DNA of 14,050 nucleotides from CAMYLR01 sp041577935. Its GTDB lineage: Bacteria; Gemmatimonadota; Gemmatimonadetes; JACCXV01; JAHWKZ01. This document shows, in pieces, positions 6,555 through 13,931 of the stretch (its first letter is position 1; each line of letters starts with the position of its first letter). Below the pieces are notes generated by a model. It was given only the letters and a program-made list of their open reading frames with translations. It did not search any database and was not told the DNA's origin. The stretch covers positions 1 through 14,050 of the forward strand of contig JBFGIA010000065.1 of the NCBI GenBank assembly GCA_041577935.1, written 5' to 3'. The translations under genes and the position numbers were made by a program.

Positions 6555-8108
6555 TCAGATACGGCGAGTGAACGCGTCGACATCGAGCTTCCACACCCGC
6601 TCGCCACAGAAGCGTGTCCCCTCGGGGCAGATCGGTCGCTGGCCAGCGCGAAAGCGGACCGTGCAGGGTGGTAGGAGATGGCGCCCGATTCGCGGGTTGA
6701 CCGCGGTCACTTGTTGCGACTCTTCGAGCGATGCCTGCCAGATCTCCTCCTGGGCATTGTAACAAAGACGCATCGTGTGTTTGTGGAACAAGTTGAGCAG
6801 GTCCGCCGACTCGGTGAATCGGATGGCGACCGCATTCGGCAAAAGGTATTCGGCGAACTCTGCTGGAGCGCCAGCCGCCCGCACAGCGCTGATGTCTTGC
6901 CAAGTGGCCTCCATGCTCCGTCGGTACGCTGCTTCGACACGCGCGTCTTCGAGCACCAACCGTGGAACGAGGTAGTCCGGTTCACCGCTGATGTGCGCGG
7001 TGAGTGCTGGCCGTGAGCCGGGCGTCATTCGATGTCGCTGGTCTTGCGAGTCACCGGCGTGTGAGAGCCGTTTCCGAAACGTGTAGTGTGGGTGATAAAG
7101 GGCGCGTGTGAGCTTGGCGTGTGTGGTCAGATTGAGCGCCTCGCCGAGTAGCGGGTTTAGCTGTGGGTCCAGCGCCAGGCTGATCGCCTCGTCATCGGAG
7201 AGCGCGGCTTTGGGCTCGCCGAGCACCTCACGCACAGCGTCAGCCAGCACCTCCTCGTTGCGAGCACCGTAGTCGACCAGCTGAGACAACCTGCCGTCTA
7301 GCTCACGGTCGAATTCGCTACGGAACGTGCGCTGTCGCTTGCCGTCGCCATTGCGGGCGCTCAGGAAGTTGTGTTCGGGAGTGGAATTCAACGGAAGTGA
7401 TTCCTCGAGGATCGTCTCGTAGGTCGGGTCGTGTTCCAACAACGCGTCCACCATCGCCCGGACGACCAGCTTCGTCTCCGCCGTCGTGTCGACTTGCTCG
7501 CACAGCCTTGCATAGCGCAGCAGCGTGATCCCACTGACCGTGTGATACAAGTACGCGAACGTGCCGATCGGCAGCACGTATCGAGCGATCTCCTGTGCTC
7601 GTTTCTGGATCTCTTTGGCGTACTTCTCAGCGTTTGCTCGTCGGCCTGGGAAACGCTCGTAATAGGCGTCCTCGGTCACCGGCGTCAACAACTCGATCAA
7701 TTCGCGGTACTCCTTCATCTGCCGCTCTACCGTCGATTGGTATCTCGCTAGGGCTTCGCCCTCCAACGGTGGGACCACGACGCTCCCCGGCTTCACTTCG
7801 ACGTACCGCTGGCTCACTTGCTCGCTGTTGTAGAACGGGTGGCTGTGGAGAAAGCTCCAGATGAAATGGCGGCTGACGTTGGTGAGCGAGAATTGAAACT
7901 GAGCATGCTGCAAGGTGGTGTGATGCCCGGCCTGGTACAGACTCTTGGCCAGCCCGATCCAGCGATCGTTGATTTCGACGTCGGGGATGATGCCCTTGGA
8001 GCTGTAGCAGGTTCGCGCCGTCGCGAGAAAATTGGCGAACGGCGCTTCGAACGCTTTTGTGAGCCGGACCTCAGGCGCTGCTGAGAGGAAGGTTGTCGGC
8101 GGGCTCAC
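6555..8108 (-). CDS. thyX: FAD-dependent thymidylate synthase, tandem double-domain form
   Basis: Flavin-dependent thymidylate synthase makes dTMP from dUMP, with methylene-tetrahydrofolate as carbon donor and NADPH-reduced FAD. At 517 residues this protein is about twice the usual 220-250 and contains two ThyX-like halves. Half 1 has GHHTTLQHA (61-69), SRHF (79-82), EQVSQRY (96-102, matching the end of the ThyX signature) and LPIGTFAYLYHTVSGITLLRYARL (180-202), the usual late helix. Half 2 has QRHR (357-360), the start of the signature, then LPNAVAIRFTESADLLNLF (423-441) and AQEEIW (452-457), matching the normal C-terminal AQxEI. Each half thus appears to hold a different part of RHRxxSxxxSxRY. 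The start is GTG 8108, overlapping the doxX stop as GTGA. Double-length ThyX proteins exist in databases to my recollection. No thyA is in view, so it could be the only dTMP source. Confidence 0.92.
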   Translation of the reverse strand: MSPPTTFLSAAPEVRLTKAFEAPFANFLATARTCYSSKGIIPDVEINDRWIGLAKSLYQAGHHTTLQHAQFQFSLTNVSRHFIWSFLHSHPFYNSEQVSQRYVEVKPGSVVVPPLEGEALARYQSTVERQMKEYRELIELLTPVTEDAYYERFPGRRANAEKYAKEIQKRAQEIARYVLPIGTFAYLYHTVSGITLLRYARLCEQVDTTAETKLVVRAMVDALLEHDPTYETILEESLPLNSTPEHNFLSARNGDGKRQRTFRSEFDRELDGRLSQLVDYGARNEEVLADAVREVLGEPKAALSDDEAISLALDPQLNPLLGEALNLTTHAKLTRALYHPHYTFRKRLSHAGDSQDQRHRMTPGSRPALTAHISGEPDYLVPRLVLEDARVEAAYRRSMEATWQDISAVRAAGAPAEFAEYLLPNAVAIRFTESADLLNLFHKHTMRLCYNAQEEIWQASLEESQQVTAVNPRIGRHLLPPCTVRFRAGQRPICPEGTRFCGERVWKLDVDAFTRRI

Positions 8109-8539
8109 GTCTCCAGGCTGGGCGCCTCGGGTTCAGGTGAGGAAGCCCTCCGGCGGCTCTTCCGGAGCTGGCCGTCGATCGAGAATGGACCGGGACCGAG
8201 CACGATGACACCCATCAGCATGACGATCAAGGCGAGACTGTACTCGTAGCCACCTTTGAAGACGTCCCACCCATTTGGCAGATGCACGGTCACGATCGCC
8301 ACGATCATCTCCAAGATGAACAATCCGGACAACCAGCGAGTGAGAAACCCCGCTACCAGGAGCATCCCACCGAAGAACTCGAGCCCGGCAACCGGTATCG
8401 CCAACCAAGATGGAATCCCTACGCTCTCGAAAAAGCCCGACGCGGCTTCGAGGTTGAAAACCTTTGGAGCGCCGTGAAGAATGAACGCCAGACCGCAGAA
8501 GAGTCGGCTCAGCGTAGAAACTAAGGTTCCGCCAGCCAT
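8105..8539 (-). CDS. DoxX family membrane protein
   Basis: A 144-residue inner-membrane protein of the DoxX family with four hydrophobic segments (about 6-22, 45-65, 69-86 and 100-116). Family wording includes LHGAPKVF (21-28) near the end of helix 1, LEFFGGMLLVAGFLTR (53-68) across helix 2, and GGYEYSLALI (96-105) before helix 4, ending with GPGPFSIDG (115-123). The tail is short, charged and presumably cytoplasmic. DoxX proteins are linked to quinone or thiol redox in some organisms, but the biochemical role of most is unknown; I infer nothing more specific here. ATG 8539 has GAGG seven bases upstream. Its stop overlaps the thyX start by four bases, so the two are translationally coupled, and a promoter lies about 50-80 bases upstream. 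Confidence 0.92.
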   Translation of the reverse strand: MAGGTLVSTLSRLFCGLAFILHGAPKVFNLEAASGFFESVGIPSWLAIPVAGLEFFGGMLLVAGFLTRWLSGLFILEMIVAIVTVHLPNGWDVFKGGYEYSLALIVMLMGVIVLGPGPFSIDGQLRKSRRRASSPEPEAPSLET

Positions 8540-8565
8540 GCTATTACCTCGCTGCGTTTGGGATC

Positions 8566-8601
8566 GGTGACGGAGCGTACCGGGAATGAATAATCGTCAC
8601 C
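8566..8601. promoter_or_regulatory. 7-bp inverted repeat over the doxX transcription start (possible operator)
   Basis: GGTGACG at 8566-8572 is repeated in reverse complement as CGTCACC at 8595-8601, separated by 22 bases. The right arm touches the predicted -10 hexamer (8590-8595) and the pair spans the predicted transcription start, the layout of a repressor operator. Seven-base matches occur by chance, so this is tentative. Confidence 0.3.
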
Positions 8602-8618
8602 CCTTCGATGCAAGTCAA
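8590..8618 (-). promoter_or_regulatory. Sigma-70-type promoter for doxX-thyX
   Basis: On the minus strand, 8618-8613 reads TTGACT (5 of 6 to TTGACA), followed by a 17-base spacer and GATTAT at 8595-8590 (4 of 6 to TATAAT). The start of transcription would be near 8583, giving a leader of about 44 bases with GAGG before ATG 8539. It sits in the 105-bp gap after the lpxB stop, the natural break between the two minus-strand operons. Confidence 0.5.
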
Positions 8619-8644
8619 ACATTTGTGTTCAGCGGCGGCGGCGG

Positions 8645-9787
8645 TCACTCAAGGTCGGTGCCAAAGACAGAGAACGCGGCGCTGGCCGCGCGTTCGGCGA
8701 CGCCGGGTGGACCAAGGGTCTGAGACACGCTCCGCAGCTCGTCCCTGATCGCTGCTCGCGCGTTATCATCTTCGAGCCACTCGATCACCGGTTGCGCCAG
8801 CCGGTGCGGTTGGGCGTCGCGTTGAATCAGCTCCGGAACGATCGCTTTTTTGGCGATCAGGTTGGGGAGCGCGATCCAGCGTACCCGAGCCATACGCTTG
8901 GCGATTGCAAACGTGACATGGGAGAGACGGTAAGCGACGACGTGTGGGACGCCGAGCATCGCCAGTTCGAGCGATACGGTTCCCGAGGTGACGATCGCCG
9001 CATCACAGTGACCCAAGGCAACGTGGCGGTCCGTCTCGATGAGTTTGAGCCCGGCAACACCAGCGAGCGCGGACGCCACGGCCGAGGGGTCAAGACCGGG
9101 TGCGACCATCGTTACGAGTTCGATGTCGGGAATGCGCTGTCGGATTCGTGCGGCACTCTCCGCCAAAAGCGGTCCCATTCGGTCGAGTTCGCCAAATCGA
9201 CTTCCGGGCAAGAGCGCAACCCAGCGGCGCGACGCGTTCAGGCCGAGTCTGGCCGCGACCGGTTCGCGATCACCGATGTCAGTTGGGATGCGATCTAGGA
9301 CCGGATGGCCGACGTAGACGGCGTCGACGCGTGAATCGCGATAGAACTCGGCTTCAAACGGCAACGTCAGCAACACACGACGCACGCATTTCTCGATCGC
9401 TGAGACGCGTCCCGGGCGCCAGCCCCAGACGGTTGGGCTGACGTACTGGACAACGGGGATCGATCGTCGGTCAAGCTTCCGTGCAAGCCGCAGATTGAAA
9501 TCGGGTGAGTCGATCAGGACGGCGCCGATCGTATCGTGATCCACGGCGGCTCGCTCCAGGCGCTTCATCGCGCGTCGAATTGCCGGCAACCGGGGGAGAA
9601 CCTCGGTCAGCCCCATGGTGGTGAGTTCACGCGTCGCGACGACGCGTTCGGCGCCGGCAGCTTCAAGAGCCGGGCCGGTGGCACCGAAGAAACGGATGCC
9701 CGGTACCATCTTGCGTGCTGCGTCTACCAACTCTGCGCCAATGGCATCGCCCGAAGGCTCGCCAGCGACGACTAGGACTTGGGCCAC
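8645..9787 (-). CDS. lpxB: Lipid-A-disaccharide synthase
   Basis: LpxB joins UDP-2,3-diacylglucosamine to lipid X (2,3-diacylglucosamine 1-phosphate) to form the lipid A disaccharide, at the inner face of the inner membrane (glycosyltransferase family 19). Numbered from GTG 9787 (380 residues, normal for the family) it shows GEPSGD (9-14), LIDSPDFN (91-98), YVSPTVWGWRPGRV (115-128), YVGHPVLD (158-165), LLPGSRFGE (192-200) and later SGTVSLE before a GVPHVVAYR stretch. GTG 9787 is preferred because it puts VLVVAGEPSGD right at the N-terminus as in other LpxB proteins. An upstream GTG at 9829 would add 14 residues and overlap the previous gene by 58 bp rather than 16. It is the last gene of the long minus-strand operon and is not accompanied here by lpxA, lpxD or fabZ. 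Its presence indicates an LPS-bearing outer membrane. Confidence 0.96.
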   Translation of the reverse strand: MAQVLVVAGEPSGDAIGAELVDAARKMVPGIRFFGATGPALEAAGAERVVATRELTTMGLTEVLPRLPAIRRAMKRLERAAVDHDTIGAVLIDSPDFNLRLARKLDRRSIPVVQYVSPTVWGWRPGRVSAIEKCVRRVLLTLPFEAEFYRDSRVDAVYVGHPVLDRIPTDIGDREPVAARLGLNASRRWVALLPGSRFGELDRMGPLLAESAARIRQRIPDIELVTMVAPGLDPSAVASALAGVAGLKLIETDRHVALGHCDAAIVTSGTVSLELAMLGVPHVVAYRLSHVTFAIAKRMARVRWIALPNLIAKKAIVPELIQRDAQPHRLAQPVIEWLEDDNARAAIRDELRSVSQTLGPPGVAERAASAAFSVFGTDLE

Positions 9788-10449
9788 GGGGAGCTCGACC
9801 GCTCCGCTTCGCGCGGCTTGGCGGCCCACGCGCGGGCGCGAGTTTCGGGTGAATCAAGCCTTGCAGCGAGCCGGTCGGATAGATGAGCCATCCGATCGTG
9901 ACCCCAGAAGATCTCGCCTTGCCAAAGAAACGTCGGAACGCCGAACACGCCTGCGGCGAGCGCTTCGGTGGTGTTCATCTTGAGCTGAGCCTTGGTGGTC
10001 GGTGCGTTGAGCCGAGTCGCGAGATCAGCTTTCTCGAGACCGGTGGCTTCCAGCGCCTGCTCGAGCACGCTGTACTCGGTGAGCGGGCGCCCCTGACCCC
10101 AACAGAGGCTCGCCAGCTCGACGGCGAGCTCAAGACCACGCGGATCGTCTTGGTACAGACAAACCGTCCGCAACGCCATCAAGGGGTTGAAGGGGTGCGC
10201 CGGGGGCCCGATCATCGGTACCCCGATTAGGTCGGCCGCGCGGATGATGTCACGGGCGGTGTACTGCCGCTTGGTCGGCTGCTCGGCTGGACCCACGAGG
10301 CCGGTGGCTTCGAGCATGGCGGCGTACAGTACCGGCCGAACTTCCCACTCGACCTCGTGACGCTCTCCAAACGACTCCGCCTGCGTGAGCGCTAGGTACG
10401 AGTACGGCGATATGAAGTCGAAGTGAAACCGGACCGAGTGTCGTGCCAC
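9772..10449 (-). CDS. 2-hydroxychromene-2-carboxylate isomerase-like (kappa GST/DsbA-fold) protein
   Basis: A 225-residue thioredoxin-fold protein of the DsbA superfamily branch that includes kappa-class glutathione transferases and NahD-type 2-hydroxychromene-2-carboxylate isomerase. The N-terminal FHFDFISPYSYLA (8-20) carries the glutathione-activating serine (Ser14, equivalent to NahD Ser11) where DsbA would have CxxC, so it is not a disulfide oxidase. Other family wording: GPPAHPFNPLMALR in the helical insert, and GVFGVPTF with the cis-proline, followed by FWGHDRM near the C-terminus. No naphthalene-pathway gene is nearby, so the NahD name is by homology only. The start is ambiguous: GTG 10449 lies 7 bp after the upstream stop, while TTG 10467 overlaps that gene by 11 bp. 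I prefer GTG 10449. The 3' end overlaps lpxB by 16 bp. Confidence 0.87.
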   Translation of the reverse strand: MARHSVRFHFDFISPYSYLALTQAESFGERHEVEWEVRPVLYAAMLEATGLVGPAEQPTKRQYTARDIIRAADLIGVPMIGPPAHPFNPLMALRTVCLYQDDPRGLELAVELASLCWGQGRPLTEYSVLEQALEATGLEKADLATRLNAPTTKAQLKMNTTEALAAGVFGVPTFLWQGEIFWGHDRMAHLSDRLAARLDSPETRARAWAAKPREAERSSSPWPKS

Positions 10450-10456
10450 GCGAGGC

Positions 10457-12007
10457 TCAGTCGGCAACGTTCAGGTACATAAACGGTGGGATCGTCAGCC
10501 CAACTACGTCGTCGCCGCCGGTGACGTCCCTTGCTCGCGCCAGCGCGTAATCCAAGCTGGGTGCCCATGACACGCCCAACCTGCGAGCCGCGCGGTCGTC
10601 CGGGGGCCCAACCAGGATCGTCTCCGACAAGTATCTGAGCGGGTAGGTCGCCCAATACCACACAGTGAATGGATGGAACCCGTGATGAGCAAACCGGTGG
10701 CGGTAGCAGTCGATCAGCTCTGGATCGCGGGCAAAAGATTCCTGAAACTCGGCCTGCATTGTGAATGGATCGGTCGTGACTGGTAGCACCTCTTCCCAGA
10801 ACCGCTGGTACGCGATGTGGTATCGATCGTGAAACACCTCGAACACGGGGTTCAAGATGATCACCGCGCCGCCCGGTTTTATGAATGGTCGGTTCCAAAA
10901 CCAGTTGAACACGTAGCCGAGAACGTCGCTAACTACGAGCACGGGGTTGATGCGGGCGTCGATCGCGTACGGTGAGAGATCCGGTAATCCAAAAACCAAC
11001 GTGTCGAACTGCCGATCGACCTCTACCTCCAACTGAGGTCGCAGTGTTTCCAACGTGACCTGATGGACATCGTCGATCGCTCCCGCGGTGATCGCGATGG
11101 GCGCGTACTTGGATCGTATACCGCGAAAAACCTTGGCCCGCGCCGGTTCTGGTAGTGCCCGCATCGATATCGGGGCTGTCTTGCGCAGAATCCGTTCGGC
11201 GAGACTCAATCGATCCGGTGACTTGCTCAGGTACTCGAGATGCTGCGGATAGGTGGCTCCGTTCATCGCGGCTTCGATGACCATGATCCGACAGTGCCTC
11301 TGAATCACCTCGCTCATGCGACGTATCGTGGCGTGCATACAAGAACCGTCGGGTTGCATCACGTGTGGCGTGTGCTCGGTCATCTGTGGCGAGTGATGGG
11401 GAGCGATCGAGTTGTACGTACCGAACCCGACGGCTACTGATTTGTGGCCGCCGTTTAGCGGGATTTGGACCGTGTCGACGTAAATGACGAGATCGCTTTC
11501 GATTACTGCGCGGCTCGTTTCGACAGGTTCTCCGTCGTCAGTCTCACCTAGCGCGACGATGTCGTCCGCATCTTCGGCGTCGAAGTTCGTCAGTTGATCG
11601 GGCCAAAACCGGGCCATGATCTTTTCGCCCAGCATGTACTCCAACTCGTAATGCTGCATCTTGCGGTGCAGTGCGACCGCGCAGCGCAGTTGGATGTTCT
11701 CTTGCTTCACGCCTTGATCTTCGAGTAACTCGAGCAGGCGTGTGATCATGATCTGCCGAATATCCGGCCGGGCCATCAACGGGAACGGTTGGCAGTTGTC
11801 GTCGAAGGCGATCAGCACCCGTGAGTTTGGCCCAACGAGCTCGGCGAGTGGCTCCATGCCAACAGGCTCCTCCAGGGCCTCCCTCAGGGCGCGCGGAATG
11901 CCGCGCTTGGGAATGCCCTCGATCGCTGGCGGCGGGTAGAGGACAGTAGCTCGATCCGGTAGGTCGGCTCCAAGGAGCGTGTTTCCTGAATAGGTCAGGT
12001 ACTTCAT
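10457..12007 (-). CDS. Lactate-racemase-like (LarA/DUF2088) protein, divergent
   Basis: A 516-residue homologue of LarA, the racemase that carries a nickel-pincer nucleotide (a pyridinium-3,5-dithiocarboxylic acid mononucleotide holding Ni). Family wording: RVLIAFDDNCQPFP (63-76) where LarA has DxTRP, RCAVALHRKM (108-117) with His114 matching catalytic His108, VALGETDDGEPV (151-162), and NGGHKSVAVG (185-194). Lys189 matches the cofactor-bound Lys184, and His205, 16 residues later as in LarA, matches the nickel ligand His200. The LarA His174 position (10 before the lysine) is Thr179 and the DxTRP arginine is Gln73, so substrate and chemistry probably differ. It is also longer than LarA (about 424). 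ATG 12007 overlaps the upstream stop as ATGA; the frame is open to 12085, inside the dehydrogenase gene. No larB, larC or larE is in the window. Residue matches are by eye. Confidence 0.85.
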   Translation of the reverse strand: MKYLTYSGNTLLGADLPDRATVLYPPPAIEGIPKRGIPRALREALEEPVGMEPLAELVGPNSRVLIAFDDNCQPFPLMARPDIRQIMITRLLELLEDQGVKQENIQLRCAVALHRKMQHYELEYMLGEKIMARFWPDQLTNFDAEDADDIVALGETDDGEPVETSRAVIESDLVIYVDTVQIPLNGGHKSVAVGFGTYNSIAPHHSPQMTEHTPHVMQPDGSCMHATIRRMSEVIQRHCRIMVIEAAMNGATYPQHLEYLSKSPDRLSLAERILRKTAPISMRALPEPARAKVFRGIRSKYAPIAITAGAIDDVHQVTLETLRPQLEVEVDRQFDTLVFGLPDLSPYAIDARINPVLVVSDVLGYVFNWFWNRPFIKPGGAVIILNPVFEVFHDRYHIAYQRFWEEVLPVTTDPFTMQAEFQESFARDPELIDCYRHRFAHHGFHPFTVWYWATYPLRYLSETILVGPPDDRAARRLGVSWAPSLDYALARARDVTGGDDVVGLTIPPFMYLNVAD

Positions 12008-13224
12008 CCCGCGAGCGGCTCGATCGAGTCGGGGATCTGGAACGCGACCTTGGTGACGCCTCGGCGGCCGGCCTCGAGCGCACACTGGATCGCCTCACGG
12101 TACTCCGTGAGCGAAAAGCGGGCGCCAACCAGTGGTGCGAGCTGGTCGTCTAGCTCAGTGGCGAGCGACAGCGTCCGGTCAAAGGTGTCAGCATCAGCCG
12201 TGTAGCTGCCGCGCACCTCGAGCTCCTTGTGCCACATCGCCGTCCAGTCGATTCCACGGGGTACGCCGGGCATGCCGACCACGATAACGGCGCCCCTGGC
12301 TTGGGTAAAGCGCATCGCATCGTCAATTGTGGCCCCCGAGCCTACGCAGTCAAAGACGACTGCAGCGCCTCCGATCGCCACCGGCGGGCCTATCTCAGGC
12401 TGCAACAGCTCAGCTCCGACCGCTCGGGCTAGGCGATCGCGCATTCCGGCGCCGGTCGGCAACACGAGGTCGGCCCCGAGACGGCGCGCGACCTCCGCTT
12501 GGTAGGGGTACTTGGCGATCGCTATCACCCGACAACTTGGTCCGACGTATCGCAGCGCCGCGATCGTGAGCACACCGATCGTCCCACAGCCGAACACAAC
12601 GACGGTATCGTCTTCGTCGAGCGGTGCTTGTTGAACCGAACTCAGGCAGCAGGCGAACGGCTCGACCAGCACTGCGCCGGCGTCGGACAGCCCATCGGGA
12701 ACCCGGTGCAGCTGCGACTGGTGGGCTACGAACCCCTGGCTCCAGCCGCCGCCCGTATCACGACAGTACCCGGTCTGGATACCGGCTCCGATCGCTCCTC
12801 GGGTGACGTTGCGACAGTGGCCGAGATCACCGTCCCGACATGCCGCGCAAAGATCGTTGATGCCACGAATCGCACAGTGAAGCGGAGGTGCGAGGCAGAC
12901 GCGGTCACCCGTTCGCACGAATGTCACGTTCTCGCCAGTTTCGTAAACGATACCAACGACCTCATGTCCAAAAACAAACGGGGTCGAAGTCAGCGGTGAG
13001 AAATAAGGGCTGCCTTGGGCCGTGATAGTGGCCAGATCAGACCCACAGATTCCGCTTAGGATTGGCCTTACCCGCGTCCACTCGGGGCTCGGCAATGGAG
13101 GTGGTTCGACTTCGGTTAGGCGCACCACACCGAGCTTCGAGGTTCCGATCCCGGGTCGGCGTCGACCGAGCGCTCGGGTGGCAAGAAACCGGGGCACACT
13201 GCGGACATACTCGAGTGCCAGCAC
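12004..13224 (-). CDS. Zinc-dependent MDR alcohol/polyol dehydrogenase
   Basis: A 406-residue medium-chain dehydrogenase. The catalytic zinc site shows GICGSDLA (58-65) with Cys60, GHEVVG (86-91) with His87 and Glu88, and VEPFA (187-191) with Glu188. The structural zinc loop carries Cys117, 126, 129 and 137; the first spacing is eight residues instead of the usual two. Cofactor loop: VVVFGCGTIGVL (208-219), a GxGxxG Rossmann turn. The phrase QTGYCRDTGGGWSQGFVAH (150-168) and the N-terminal extension of about 30 residues before the GroES-like fold suggest a distinct subgroup closer to threonine/sorbitol-type dehydrogenases than to ethanol dehydrogenases; the substrate is unknown. The start is GTG 13224, 8 bp after the HAD gene's stop, without a clear Shine-Dalgarno. 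It overlaps the LarA-like gene by four bases, so the two are likely translated together and may act on the same or successive hydroxy compounds (inference). Confidence 0.92.
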   Translation of the reverse strand: MLALEYVRSVPRFLATRALGRRRPGIGTSKLGVVRLTEVEPPPLPSPEWTRVRPILSGICGSDLATITAQGSPYFSPLTSTPFVFGHEVVGIVYETGENVTFVRTGDRVCLAPPLHCAIRGINDLCAACRDGDLGHCRNVTRGAIGAGIQTGYCRDTGGGWSQGFVAHQSQLHRVPDGLSDAGAVLVEPFACCLSSVQQAPLDEDDTVVVFGCGTIGVLTIAALRYVGPSCRVIAIAKYPYQAEVARRLGADLVLPTGAGMRDRLARAVGAELLQPEIGPPVAIGGAAVVFDCVGSGATIDDAMRFTQARGAVIVVGMPGVPRGIDWTAMWHKELEVRGSYTADADTFDRTLSLATELDDQLAPLVGARFSLTEYREAIQCALEAGRRGVTKVAFQIPDSIEPLAG

Positions 13225-13232
13225 GGTGTCGA

Positions 13233-13931
13233 TCAGCGAACCTGGGGTGCGGTTCCAGGGATGGTACTATCCCAGACGTAGACTCCCCAGCCACGGGTAC
13301 GGGCGGTCTGGAGCAGACGACGCCCAGGATTGACCACTGCGGGCCGGCCGACGGTTTCAAGCATCGGTACGTCATCCAAGCTGTCTGCGTACGCAAACGA
13401 TCGCGACAGCGAGAGTTGGTTCTCGGCTGCGTATTCTGAAACCGCATCCGCTTTTGTCTGCCCAGCGAGTGGTTGTCCCGCGAGTTCGCCGGTGTGGGCG
13501 CCGTCGCTTACCGCCAGCCGGACGGCAATGATGTCGTCGACCTCCAAGTGCTCGGCCACCGGTTGAACGATCTCTTCCAGTGAGCCAGAAACCAAGACTA
13601 CGCGATCGCCTCGATCGCGGTGTTCGGCGACTCTTGCGACCGCGGCCGGAAGAAGACGCGGGCGAATGTGATGCTCGAACAGCTCCTCAGCGCGCTGCCG
13701 CAGATCTTCGGGGGACACAGGCCGGTAGGTGCGATAGAATGCTCGCTGGAACGCTTCTCGGCTAAAGCTGTCGAGTGCTAGGTAGTACGGGACTCGCGGC
13801 AGAAACGCCGCTGTCCAGAGCTTGCGCTGGCCGGGTCCCATTCCGCTAGTCCGGATCTCGACGCCATAGCGAACGATGTTGCTTGCGACCAGGGTACCAT
13901 CGACGTCAAAAAAAGCGCCTTTCTGCCTCAT
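13233..13931 (-). CDS. HAD-superfamily phosphatase (HAD-IB type)
   Basis: A 232-residue haloacid-dehalogenase-fold hydrolase of the SerB-like IB group. Motif I is FFDVDGTL (7-14) with nucleophile Asp9 and acid/base Asp11. Motif II is VVLVSGS (111-117) with Ser115. Motif III is Lys160 in GQTKADAV, and motif IV is YADSLDDVPML (181-191) with Asp183 and Asp187. The helical cap between motifs I and II (about 20-100) fits the C1 cap of this group. All catalytic residues are present, so phosphatase activity is expected; the substrate is unknown. Such proteins often sit beside lipid acyltransferases or acyl-CoA reductases, which would be one reading of the cut-off upstream gene. ATG 13931 overlaps that gene's stop as ATGA; the MDR gene follows after 8 bp. 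Confidence 0.93.
   Translation of the reverse strand: MRQKGAFFDVDGTLVASNIVRYGVEIRTSGMGPGQRKLWTAAFLPRVPYYLALDSFSREAFQRAFYRTYRPVSPEDLRQRAEELFEHHIRPRLLPAAVARVAEHRDRGDRVVLVSGSLEEIVQPVAEHLEVDDIIAVRLAVSDGAHTGELAGQPLAGQTKADAVSEYAAENQLSLSRSFAYADSLDDVPMLETVGRPAVVNPGRRLLQTARTRGWGVYVWDSTIPGTAPQVR

Noticed and set aside
8631..8644. Short CGG-type triplet run after lpxB
   Set aside because: Only about four units, consistent with general GC richness; not a meaningful repeat.
8792..9298. Plus-strand open frame of about 168 codons inside lpxB
   Set aside because: It is antisense to clear LpxB motifs; composition looks like reverse reading of that gene.
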